Assembly (NCBI GenBank): GCA_013153455.1
Contig: JAADEK010000005.1
Span: forward strand, 1 to 12,355
Reading direction: 5' to 3'
DNA length: 12,355 nucleotides
Source of the DNA: Aquificota bacterium
GTDB taxonomy: Bacteria > Aquificota > Aquificia > Aquificales > Aquificaceae
Part shown: positions 1 through 6,195 of the stretch, in pieces
Layout: each line of letters begins with the position of its first letter
Position numbering within the stretch: position 1 is the first letter of the stretch
Position numbers and translations under genes: made by a program
The notes under the pieces: generated by a model
Seen by the model: the letters and a program-made list of their open reading frames with translations, nothing else
Databases searched by the model: none
What the model was told of the DNA's origin: nothing

Positions 1-413
1 AACTTGACGCAGTTCACACACTCTCCCCAGACCTTGTGGGGTAACTCTCGTTTGTCTATGAGCCTAAAGGAGAAGTTCCTTATGAAGAAGTCCTTCACGT
101 ATGTGAGTGAAAATACGCGCGAAACGCCGAGCTCCCAAGCCTCAAGTATCGCGGAGCGCACGAGAAGCGTCCCTATGCCCTCGTTCCTGAACTCCTTCCT
201 GACCGCGAGGCTCCTTATCTCCGCGAGGTCTTCCCAAAGGACGTGAAGGGCTACACAGCCCGCGACCCTCCCCTCCTTTTCGTATACCCAAAAATCCCTT
301 ATGTTTTCGTAGATGGAGTTAAGACTCCTCGGAAGGAGGAGCCCCTCACGGGCATACTCCGAGAGAAGCTCCCATATCTGGCGCGCGTCGCGGACCGTAG
401 CCTTCCTGAGCAT
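1..413 (-). CDS. argA: ArgA-like N-acetylglutamate synthase (short GNAT type), 3' end cut by window edge
   Basis: GNAT-fold acetyltransferase of the short, single-domain amino-acid N-acetyltransferase group, which makes N-acetylglutamate from acetyl-CoA and glutamate, the first step of arginine synthesis. About 137 residues are visible; the C-terminus lies outside the window. An N-terminal LLLPRS motif (26-30) is followed by IYENIRDF (34-41). The central WEDLAEIRSLAV (60-71) leads into the acetyl-CoA loop RNEGIG (76-81). ELPHKVWGECVNC (123-135) is the typical C-terminal signature of this group. The ATG at 413 lies 7 nt after the rseP stop, so it is the last visible gene of the yjbQ-rseP operon; no strong ribosome site is close to it. 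Another GNAT substrate is possible, but the LLPRS and ELPHKVW signatures make the arginine role likely. Confidence 0.8.
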   Translation of the reverse strand, partial: MLRKATVRDARQIWELLSEYAREGLLLPRSLNSIYENIRDFWVYEKEGRVAGCVALHVLWEDLAEIRSLAVRKEFRNEGIGTLLVRSAILEAWELGVSRVFSLTYVKDFFIRNFSFRLIDKRELPHKVWGECVNCVK

Positions 414-420
414 AGTAGGT

Positions 421-1716
421 TTAATTTACTCCCAAGAGCCTGAGTATGTCATTTATGAAGACAAAGAGGGTGAGGGCTATTATGAGCGCAAAGCCCACCC
501 TCTGCCACGCTTCCTTAAACTTGTCCGGAAGTGGCTCACCCCTTATCCACTCAATGAGGAAAAGGAGAACGAGCCCGCCGTCAAGGACGGGCAAGGGGAG
601 GAGGTTAAATATGGCGAGCTGGAGTGAGATGAAAGCCATCATGGAAAGGAAGGGTATAAAACCGCTTTGCGCAGCTTGACCCGCGAACTGGGCTATGGCT
701 ATCGGTCCCCCGAGCGTCTTTAGTGAAACCTTTCCCGTTATGAGACCCCATAGGGTTTTAAACGTGAGAACGGTAAGCTCGTATGTTCTCTCAACCGCGA
801 GTTCAAAAGCTTCGGGCAACGGGTGCCTTTCCTTTATCGTTTCTATCTTCGGGTATATACCGAGGTATACCTTTCCGGTTTTGGGGTCTTTTGCGGGAAC
901 GACGGTCTTCTCTATTATCTTGTCCCCCCTCTTTATCGTTAACTTTACGGGTTTTGTCCCGTTTTTCCTGATTAGTTCAACGAGCTCATACCAGCTCCTC
1001 ACGGGCTTCCCGTTTACCGCTATTATTACGTCCCCCTCCTTTATGCCGACCTGATGGGCTGGTGAGCCTTCCTTTACCTTCCCCACAACCGGAGGAAGAG
1101 GGGGAGCTATCCCGAGCGTGATACCCTCACCCTTTTGGGGAAGGGTAAGCTCAAGCTCAAGTATCTTGTCTCCCCTCTTTACGTAAATCTTCGTCTTCTT
1201 TACCCCCTTTAGTGAAAGCTCAAGGAGGGCTTTTCTTAGGTCTTCCCACGTTTTTATCTCGTATCCGTTTATGCGGACTATCTTGTCCCCGGGCTTTATC
1301 CCGAGCTTGCTCGCGAGGGAGTTTTCCTCAACGTATCCTACGACTACCTCGCTCTTTACGTATTTGGGGACTTCCGTCCCTATCGCGTATATAACCGTAA
1401 AGAGGAAAATCGTGAAAAGAACGTTAAAGAGGGGTCCCCCGAGAGCTATAAGGATTTTCTGCCAAGGCTTTTTTGAGGAGAAAGCCCTCGGGTCGTTCAG
1501 GTTTTCCTCCTCACCGTATAGCTTCACGTAACCCCCGAGGGGTAGGAGGGCTATCTGGTATACGGTCTCACCTATCTGTTTCCGAACTACGGGGGGTCCG
1601 AAGCCGATTGAGAATACCTCAACGCGAACCCTGAAGAGCTTAGCCATAAGGAAGTGCCCAAACTCGTGAACCCAGACGAGAATACCTACGAGTATGAGGA
1701 AGGCTATCAGCGTCAT
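421..1716 (-). CDS. rseP: RseP-type site-2 intramembrane zinc metalloprotease with tandem PDZ domains
   Basis: Membrane-embedded M50 protease of 431 residues, the usual length for RseP/RasP. The zinc-binding HEFGH (17-21) sits in the first transmembrane helix. GGYVKLYGEE (61-70) follows, as in the family. Two PDZ domains occupy about 124-190 and 208-275, each with a GI-K-GD turn (139-144 and 224-229). The third zinc ligand lies in NLLPLPVLDGG (371-381), with further membrane helices to the C-terminus. In other bacteria it cuts membrane substrates such as anti-sigma factors after a first periplasmic cut; no anti-sigma or sigma gene is seen here, so its substrate is unknown. Its ATG overlaps the yjbQ stop (ATGA) and a GGAGAGG ribosome site lies within the end of yjbQ at 1721-1727, indicating translational coupling. 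Confidence 0.95.
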   Translation of the reverse strand: MTLIAFLILVGILVWVHEFGHFLMAKLFRVRVEVFSIGFGPPVVRKQIGETVYQIALLPLGGYVKLYGEEENLNDPRAFSSKKPWQKILIALGGPLFNVLFTIFLFTVIYAIGTEVPKYVKSEVVVGYVEENSLASKLGIKPGDKIVRINGYEIKTWEDLRKALLELSLKGVKKTKIYVKRGDKILELELTLPQKGEGITLGIAPPLPPVVGKVKEGSPAHQVGIKEGDVIIAVNGKPVRSWYELVELIRKNGTKPVKLTIKRGDKIIEKTVVPAKDPKTGKVYLGIYPKIETIKERHPLPEAFELAVERTYELTVLTFKTLWGLITGKVSLKTLGGPIAIAQFAGQAAQSGFIPFLSMMAFISLQLAIFNLLPLPVLDGGLVLLFLIEWIRGEPLPDKFKEAWQRVGFALIIALTLFVFINDILRLLGVN

Positions 1717-2120
1717 GTTCCCTCTCCCAGAACCTGAACGATTACCTTTCTCTCCCTCGGACCGTCAAAGTCCGCGAGGAATATAGACTCCCACGTCCCG
1801 AGCGCAAGCTCACCCCCTATGACGGGGATAACGCGAGAGTTTCCGATTATAGCGCTCCTTATGTGCGCTGCGGAGTTGCCCTCCGCGTGCGCGTAGTTGG
1901 GGTCGTTCCAAGGAATGAGCTTCTCAAGCGCGTAGACGATATCCCTAACGACGTCGGGGTCCGCGCCTTCGTTTATGAAGATACAGGCGGTCGTGTGGGG
2001 TGTGTAGACGACGCATATCCCGTCAACGACACCCGAGCGCTTCACGACCTCCCTTACCTGATGGGTGATGTTTACGATGCTCGTGTGTTTCGTAGTCCTT
2101 ACCCTCAGTATCTCTCCCAT
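1713..2120 (-). CDS. yjbQ: YjbQ/UPF0047 family protein
   Basis: A 135-residue protein filling the whole YjbQ (UPF0047) family length. YTPHTTACIFINEG (39-52) carries H42. WNDPNYAHAEGNSAAH (71-86) carries H78, E80 and H86, probably metal or phosphate ligands. The family signature ends with LGTWESIFLADFDGP (107-121). Some members show weak thiamine-phosphate synthase activity, but the physiological role of the family is not settled. It is the first gene of a minus-strand operon with rseP and the acetyltransferase. The ATG at 2120 has no Shine-Dalgarno sequence in front of it, and a TATAAT hexamer (minus strand, 2134-2129) ends only 8 nt before it, so the mRNA may be leaderless. No alternative start fits the family length better. 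Confidence 0.9.
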   Translation of the reverse strand: MGEILRVRTTKHTSIVNITHQVREVVKRSGVVDGICVVYTPHTTACIFINEGADPDVVRDIVYALEKLIPWNDPNYAHAEGNSAAHIRSAIIGNSRVIPVIGGELALGTWESIFLADFDGPRERKVIVQVLGEGT

Positions 2121-2156
2121 TTTAAGAGATTATAGCGCTACTATAATATCTTTCAG
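2121..2156. promoter_or_regulatory. Divergent promoter region between yjbQ and mscS
   Basis: A 36-bp spacer between two outward-reading genes. ATTATAG (2129-2135) and CTATAAT (2141-2147) form a perfect 7-bp inverted repeat around a 5-bp centre. Each arm holds a TATAAT consensus -10 box for the gene on its side: 2142-2147 for mscS and, on the minus strand, 2134-2129 for yjbQ. The start codons lie 9 and 8 nt beyond the boxes, so both transcripts would begin at or within a few bases of their ATG. No good TTGACA -35 box is seen at the usual distance for either gene. The inverted repeat could also be an operator. Promoter function is inferred from sequence only. Confidence 0.65.
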
Positions 2157-3254
2157 ATGAACGAACTCCTCAAAGAGATTGAGAAGTTCACGGAGCATCT
2201 CAACGTAGTCATACTCGGGTATCCCCTCTACAAGCTCGCGATAGCTATAGGTATATTTTTGCTCTTTTTGCTTCTTCGGAAGCTCTTTCTCGTTTTCGTT
2301 ATAAGGAGCGTAAGGAGGCTCCTCGCAAAAACCCAAACCACGTGGGACGACAAACTCCTTCAGGCTCTCCGCTCACCCGTGAGCTTTCTCTTTGTCATAC
2401 TCGGTGTATACTTCTCGCTCAAATACCTACGCATAGGTGAGGAAGCCCTTGACAAGACGATATCCGTCCTCGTGATATTTACATTCTTCTGGGCGGTATA
2501 CAACCTCGTTAGCGTATTTGAGGAGGTATTCATAGCGGTCGGGGAGAAGTTCGGGAAGGAGTTCTCGCGGGAGATAGGCTCCTTTATTACGAAGCTCGTT
2601 AAGTTCTTCGTCGTCTCGGTTGGCTTTATCGCCATCTTGCAAGAGCTCGGCGTAAACGTAAGCGCCTTCATAGCTTCGCTCGGGATAGGCGGTCTTGCGG
2701 TTGCGCTCGCAGCGCGGGACACCGTCGCGAACTTCTTCGGCGGGCTTACGATTCTCCTTGACAAAACCTTTAAGATAGGCGACTGGATAAAGGTCGGGGA
2801 CGTTGAGGGTATCGTTGAAGACCTCGGTCTCAGAACTACGAAGGTGAGAACCTTTGAAAAGAGCCTGATAACGGTTCCGAACCAGATACTCTCCACAAAG
2901 CCCGTTGAGAACTTCTCAAGACGGCGTGTTCGGAGGATAAAACTGAACATAGGACTCACATACGACACACCCCGCGAGAAACTCCTCAAGATAGTCCAAG
3001 AGATAAGGAAGATGCTTGAAGAGCACCCCCGAATAGCAAAAGACCAGCTGAGGATGGTATACTTCAACGACTTTGGCGACAGCGCCCTCATTATCTTCGT
3101 CTACTGCTTTACGGATACCGCAAACTGGGAAGAATACCTGAAAATCCGTCAAGACGTCCTCTTTAGGATAATGAAAATCGTGGAGGAAAACGGCTCGTCC
3201 TTCGCATTTCCGAGCCTTTCGGTATACGTTGAAAAACTTCCCCAAAAAGATTAA
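2157..3254 (+). CDS. mscS: MscS-family small-conductance mechanosensitive channel
   Basis: Homo-oligomeric membrane channel that opens on membrane tension and releases solutes on osmotic downshift. The 365-residue protein has four predicted membrane helices (about 22-48, 72-90, 103-125, 143-165), then the Gly/Ala-rich pore helix with ASLGIGGLAVALAARDTVANF (173-193), the family hallmark. The beta domain contains FKIGDWIKVGDVEGIVEDLGLRTT (205-228) and VPNQILS (240-246). A cytoplasmic alpha/beta domain follows and ends in FPSLSVYVE (351-359). Two helices before the usual MscS core make it somewhat longer than the 286-residue E. coli protein. It is transcribed alone from the divergent promoter and closed by a terminator directly after the stop. 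There is no Shine-Dalgarno sequence before the ATG. The ion preference cannot be read from sequence. Confidence 0.95.
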   Translation: MNELLKEIEKFTEHLNVVILGYPLYKLAIAIGIFLLFLLLRKLFLVFVIRSVRRLLAKTQTTWDDKLLQALRSPVSFLFVILGVYFSLKYLRIGEEALDKTISVLVIFTFFWAVYNLVSVFEEVFIAVGEKFGKEFSREIGSFITKLVKFFVVSVGFIAILQELGVNVSAFIASLGIGGLAVALAARDTVANFFGGLTILLDKTFKIGDWIKVGDVEGIVEDLGLRTTKVRTFEKSLITVPNQILSTKPVENFSRRRVRRIKLNIGLTYDTPREKLLKIVQEIRKMLEEHPRIAKDQLRMVYFNDFGDSALIIFVYCFTDTANWEEYLKIRQDVLFRIMKIVEENGSSFAFPSLSVYVEKLPQKD

Positions 3255-3256
3255 AA

Positions 3257-3286
3257 GACCCCGCCGAAGGCGGGGTAATTTTCTTT
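3257..3286. terminator. Bidirectional intrinsic terminator between mscS and sco
   Basis: A perfect 7-bp GC stem CCCCGCC (3259-3265) / GGCGGGG (3269-3275) with a GAA triloop lies between two convergent genes. On the plus strand it is followed by TAATTTTCTTT. On the minus strand the stem is followed by TCTTTTAATCTTTTT. T-rich tracts on both sides fit termination of mscS rightwards and of the sco operon leftwards. Confidence 0.85.
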
Positions 3287-3923
3287 AATCAAGAATCTTC
3301 TTTATGTCCTTTGCTATGAGTTCGGGCTTTTGTTTGCTCGTTGTGTAGATGAGCTTAATCCTTCCGTCCTTTGTGATTAGGTAGATGAGGGCGGAGTGGT
3401 CAACGAGGTAGTCCTCGGAGCCTTCTCTTTCAATCTTTTTGTAAAAGACCTTGTAGTCCTTTGCGACCTTCTTTATCTCCTCGGGGCTTGCGGTGAGTCC
3501 TATGAAGCTCTTGTCAAAGTATTTCGCATACTCGGAGACGGTTTTGGGGTCGTCGCGCTCGGGGTCAACGCTCACAAAGAGGACACCAACGCGCTTTTTC
3601 TCGTCCTCGTCAAGCTTTTTCATTGCTCTCTTGAGAACCATCATAGCAGCGGGGCAAACGTCGGGGCAGTGGGTGTATCCGAAAAATACGAGGACGACGT
3701 CCTTTTCCTTGAGTAGCTCATCAAGGCACACGGTCTTCTCCTTTCCCCCTTCGTAGGTCTTTAGGCAAAAGTTCGGGGCGGGCTTGTCGTAGTAAACCCC
3801 GTTGTATTCGCTCCTTATAGGTTTCCCGCTCGCGTCGTATATCACTACCCCCTCTTGCTTCTTCTCCTCACACCCCGCGAGAAAAAGCGCACCCGCGAGC
3901 AAAAGAGGGATAACCTTCCTCAT
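3285..3923 (-). CDS. Sco1/SenC/PrrC-family copper-binding lipoprotein
   Basis: Thioredoxin-fold protein anchored on the outer face of the cytoplasmic membrane; Sco proteins deliver copper to the CuA site of cytochrome c oxidase or act as thiol reductants in its assembly. From the ATG at 3923 the product is 212 residues. The signal peptide ends in the lipobox LAGC with C18 as the lipid-bearing cysteine. The copper motif GYTHCPDVCP (82-91) gives C86 and C90, and the third ligand is H175 in LVDHSA. FVSVDPERDD (116-125) is typical. A further pair, C53 and C66, is not part of the family core and might form a disulfide. An upstream in-frame ATG at 3974 would add 17 residues before the signal peptide and overlap the previous gene. 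The inner ATG has a GGAGGG site (3931-3936) 7 nt away, so it was preferred. Confidence 0.93.
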   Translation of the reverse strand: MRKVIPLLLAGALFLAGCEEKKQEGVVIYDASGKPIRSEYNGVYYDKPAPNFCLKTYEGGKEKTVCLDELLKEKDVVLVFFGYTHCPDVCPAAMMVLKRAMKKLDEDEKKRVGVLFVSVDPERDDPKTVSEYAKYFDKSFIGLTASPEEIKKVAKDYKVFYKKIEREGSEDYLVDHSALIYLITKDGRIKLIYTTSKQKPELIAKDIKKILD

Positions 3924-3927
3924 AACA

Positions 3928-4689
3928 TCACCCTCCGGGTATAGAGTATACACCCTCGTCCATGAGGTCCACACCGCAGGGCAGTTCCCTTGCCCAGTTT
4001 ATGAACCTCTCCACCATCCCTTTACCCTTAAAGACCGCCCCGTGCTGGGGTGCTATCATCTCTATATCAAGCTCGCTCACCATATCCGCCCATAGGTTCA
4101 TGACCTTCCTTGAAGCCATGTAGCGCTTGTGAAAGGGTTCCATGTATCTTAGGTGAGCGTCAAAGTCTTCAACAAATACGTAAGGAGAGCCGAGGGACGC
4201 CCCGAGGTCACCGCTGAAGAGGGTCTTTGAGCAGGGGTCGTAAACCTGAAAGTTTCCCGGTGAGTGGAGGAAGTGGGCGGGGAGGATAATAAGCTCACAG
4301 TCCCCGAGCTTTACCCTCATCCCTCTGTCTTCTATAGGGATGACCCTGTTCTCAAGTTGGCTGTCAAGACCGAAGTGCGGAAGGAAGCGAATCCAGAGAC
4401 GCGAGATAAGCGCTTGGGCGTTTGTCGTGAGGAGCCACCCGTTTATGGACGCGACAACGTCGGGGTCTTGGTGCGAGAGGAATATATACTTTATCTGGCT
4501 GGGGGGAAAGAAGCGGGATATATCGCGCTGGAGTTGTGAAAAGACCTTGTGCCCCCCGGGGTCAAGGAGCATAGCCTCCCCTTTGTGAACGATGAGGTAT
4601 TGGTTCGCCTGAACCGCGCTCGCGGGTGTAAGCTCTTCAAATAATACGATTTTATGGTCATTTTCTTCAAATAGAACGCGCCCGCTCAT
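3928..4689 (-). CDS. MBL-fold diiron protein of the flavodiiron/ODP type
   Basis: A stand-alone metallo-beta-lactamase-fold protein of 253 residues resembling the diiron half of flavodiiron (FprA/Rbo) proteins and the oxygen-binding ODP domains; no flavodoxin domain is attached. Likely metal ligands are H73, D75 and D77 in LSHQDPDV, H142 in AHFLHSPGN, D161 in FSGDLGAS, and H216 in PQHG. Classical flavodiiron enzymes have H-x-E-x-D-H at the first site; here the glutamate is an aspartate and the following His is a valine, as expected for a divergent ODP-like subgroup. An oxygen-sensing, oxygen-binding or reductase role is inferred. It sits 4 nt before sco and 9 nt after a small membrane protein gene. 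The ATG at 4689 lacks a clear ribosome site; the sequence before it is very AT-rich. Confidence 0.85.
   Translation of the reverse strand: MSGRVLFEENDHKIVLFEELTPASAVQANQYLIVHKGEAMLLDPGGHKVFSQLQRDISRFFPPSQIKYIFLSHQDPDVVASINGWLLTTNAQALISRLWIRFLPHFGLDSQLENRVIPIEDRGMRVKLGDCELIILPAHFLHSPGNFQVYDPCSKTLFSGDLGASLGSPYVFVEDFDAHLRYMEPFHKRYMASRKVMNLWADMVSELDIEMIAPQHGAVFKGKGMVERFINWARELPCGVDLMDEGVYSIPGG
3931..3936 (-). promoter_or_regulatory. Ribosome binding site that fixes the sco start
   Basis: GGAGGG on the minus strand, 7 nt before the ATG at 3923. It is made from the last two glycine codons of the upstream MBL-fold gene, right before that gene's TGA, so the two genes are probably translationally coupled. 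It supports the 212-residue Sco start over the upstream ATG. Confidence 0.8.
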
Positions 4690-4698
4690 ATATTAAAA

Positions 4699-4995
4699 TT
4701 AAGCGAATGCAGAGAAAAGGGTAATAAAAAACCCGAAAAGTAAGGCGATTTTACCCTCCCGCGTCTTTAAACCCTTGAAGGCGAGCAGGGAAAACCCCCC
4801 GTAAAGGGGCAAAAGGACGAAAAGACCGAAAAGGGGTTGGGAGAGGAGTTTAAGGGCAAGAGCGGTGGGGACGAGCTTGTGAAACTCCTCGGAGCTGATG
4901 AGTCCGAGAACGTAGAGCACGAGGGCAAGGAGCCAAAGCGTGAGCGGGAAAAAGCCGAGTGAGCAAAAAAGGACTAAGAAACGCTCCGACATCAT
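4699..4995 (-). CDS. Small hydrophobic membrane protein of unknown function
   Basis: A 98-residue protein that I do not recognise. It has three likely membrane segments (about 6-33, 45-73 with P54, and 82-98), a short polar link (SSEEFHK, 34-40) and a basic loop (KGLKTREGK, 74-82) that should face the cytoplasm. The frame stays open to a GTG at 5064, but that start would run 51 bp into trpS on the other strand, so the ATG at 4995 was chosen; the next codon is also ATG. It is the first gene of the operon with the ODP-like protein and Sco, which hints at respiratory oxidase assembly or oxygen handling in the membrane. No Shine-Dalgarno sequence is properly placed: AGGAAG lies 12 nt from the ATG. 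Confidence 0.75.
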   Translation of the reverse strand: MMSERFLVLFCSLGFFPLTLWLLALVLYVLGLISSEEFHKLVPTALALKLLSQPLFGLFVLLPLYGGFSLLAFKGLKTREGKIALLFGFFITLFSAFA

Positions 4996-5013
4996 TCTCT
5001 TAAAATACTTCCT
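4996..5013. promoter_or_regulatory. Very short divergent promoter region between the membrane-protein operon and trpS
   Basis: Only 18 bp separate two outward-reading start codons. TAAAAT (5001-5006) is a -10-like box for trpS, ending 7 nt before its ATG. Read on the other strand, the same bases give TATTTT (5007-5002), ending 6 nt before the ATG of the membrane protein gene. The two putative -10 boxes therefore overlap, and one polymerase would block the other. No clear -35 box is seen. Promoter activity is inferred. Confidence 0.5.
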
Positions 5014-6195
5014 ATGCGCGTAGTTAGCGGAATGAGACCCACGGGGAAGCTCCACCTCGGGCACTACTTCGGCGTCATAAGGAACTGGGTGGAACTACAA
5101 AACAAGCACGAGTGTTTTTTTTTCATAGCGGATTGGCACGCGCTCACGACCGCATACAAGAACACAAAGGAGCTGAGGAAGAACGTAAGGGAACTTATGA
5201 TAGATTGGCTCGCCCTCGGTCTTGACCCCGAAAAGAGCACCCTCTTTATCCAGTCCAAGGTTCCCGAACATGCGGAGCTGTTTTTGCTCCTCGGTATGCT
5301 TACACCGAAAAGCTGGCTTGAGCTGAATCCCACATACAAAGACCTAAAATACAACCTCCTTCGCCTTACGGAGCTACAAAGGGAGCTGAGAAAGCGCGTA
5401 GAAGACCGCGTGAGCGATATCGTCTCGCTCTTACCCGTTGAGATAAAGGATAAAGAGAGGTTCAGGGAGCACATCCTTGAGAGCCTTACCGAGACGCTGA
5501 TAGAGGCGGTTTTTGAAGGAGAGATTGAGCCCCAACTCCTTAAGAAGCTAAACGTATCAAAGCGCGACTACTACGAGACCGACACCTTCGGGTTTCTCGG
5601 ATACCCGGTCTTACAAAGCGCGGACATACTCATATACAAAGGTGAAGCGGTTCCGGTGGGAGAAGACCAGCTCCCGCACATAGAGCTTTCGCGGGAGATA
5701 GCGAGGCGCTTTAACCGCCTTTACCGCGAGATATTCCCCGAGCCAAAAGCCCTCCTCACCGAGACCCCGAAGATTCCCGGAACGGACGGGAGGAAGATGT
5801 CAAAGTCTTACAACAACGCGGTATACTTCTCCGACACACCCGAGGAGGTGAGGAACAAGGTGATGAAGATGTTCACCGACCCTCAAAAGATAAGGAAGAA
5901 CGACCCCGGACACCCGGAACGCTGTCCCGTATTCGCTTGGCACAAGCTCTTTACAAAGGAAGGGCTTGAGGAGATAAAGAGCGCATGCAAAACCGGAAAG
6001 CTCGGTTGCGTTGAGTGCAAGCGCCTCCTCCTTGAGAACCTTGAGAGATTCCTCTCCCCCATTCGTGAGAAAAGAAGGGAGCTAAAAGAGAGGGAAAAAG
6101 AGATAGAGGAACTCTTTTACGAAAGCTCAAAAAAAGCGAGGGCTATAGCGAAGGAAACCATGGAACAAGTCCGAGAGGCTATGAACCTCCCCTGA
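5014..6195 (+). CDS. trpS: Tryptophanyl-tRNA synthetase with apparent 4Fe-4S motif
   Basis: Class I synthetase charging tRNA-Trp. The HIGH-type motif is HLGH (14-17) and the second signature is KMSKS (261-265). FFFIADWHALTT (35-46), LGYPVLQSADIL (195-206) and VGEDQLPHIELSR (215-227) are typical of bacterial TrpRS. At 393 residues it is about 60 longer than the common 330-residue form. The excess lies mainly at about 110-190, a charged helical insertion between LNPTYKD and the FLGYPVLQ motif. C304, C325, C332 and C335 form C-x20-C-x6-C-x2-C, close to the 4Fe-4S site known in Thermotoga maritima TrpRS. The long C-terminal helix is rich in Lys and Glu. The ATG at 5014 has no Shine-Dalgarno sequence. 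The stop overlaps the next start (TGATG), so translation of the two genes is probably coupled. Confidence 0.96.
   Translation: MRVVSGMRPTGKLHLGHYFGVIRNWVELQNKHECFFFIADWHALTTAYKNTKELRKNVRELMIDWLALGLDPEKSTLFIQSKVPEHAELFLLLGMLTPKSWLELNPTYKDLKYNLLRLTELQRELRKRVEDRVSDIVSLLPVEIKDKERFREHILESLTETLIEAVFEGEIEPQLLKKLNVSKRDYYETDTFGFLGYPVLQSADILIYKGEAVPVGEDQLPHIELSREIARRFNRLYREIFPEPKALLTETPKIPGTDGRKMSKSYNNAVYFSDTPEEVRNKVMKMFTDPQKIRKNDPGHPERCPVFAWHKLFTKEGLEEIKSACKTGKLGCVECKRLLLENLERFLSPIREKRRELKEREKEIEELFYESSKKARAIAKETMEQVREAMNLP

Noticed and set aside
2360..3091. 243-residue open frame on the minus strand opposite mscS
   Set aside because: It is antisense to a fully convincing MscS gene, is rich in Ser, Arg and Thr without domain features, and has no ribosome site.
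3924..3974. Upstream ATG start of the Sco protein
   Set aside because: It would place 17 residues before a normal lipoprotein signal peptide; the inner ATG has a strong ribosome site.
4996..5064. Longer N-terminus of the small membrane protein from GTG at 5064
   Set aside because: It would overlap trpS by 51 bp on the opposite strand, and the extra residues are polar; the ATG at 4995 fits the position of the first membrane helix.
5115..5123. Run of nine T in trpS as a frameshift site
   Set aside because: The frame reads through correctly (CFFF before IADWHALT), and nothing suggests a functional alternative product.
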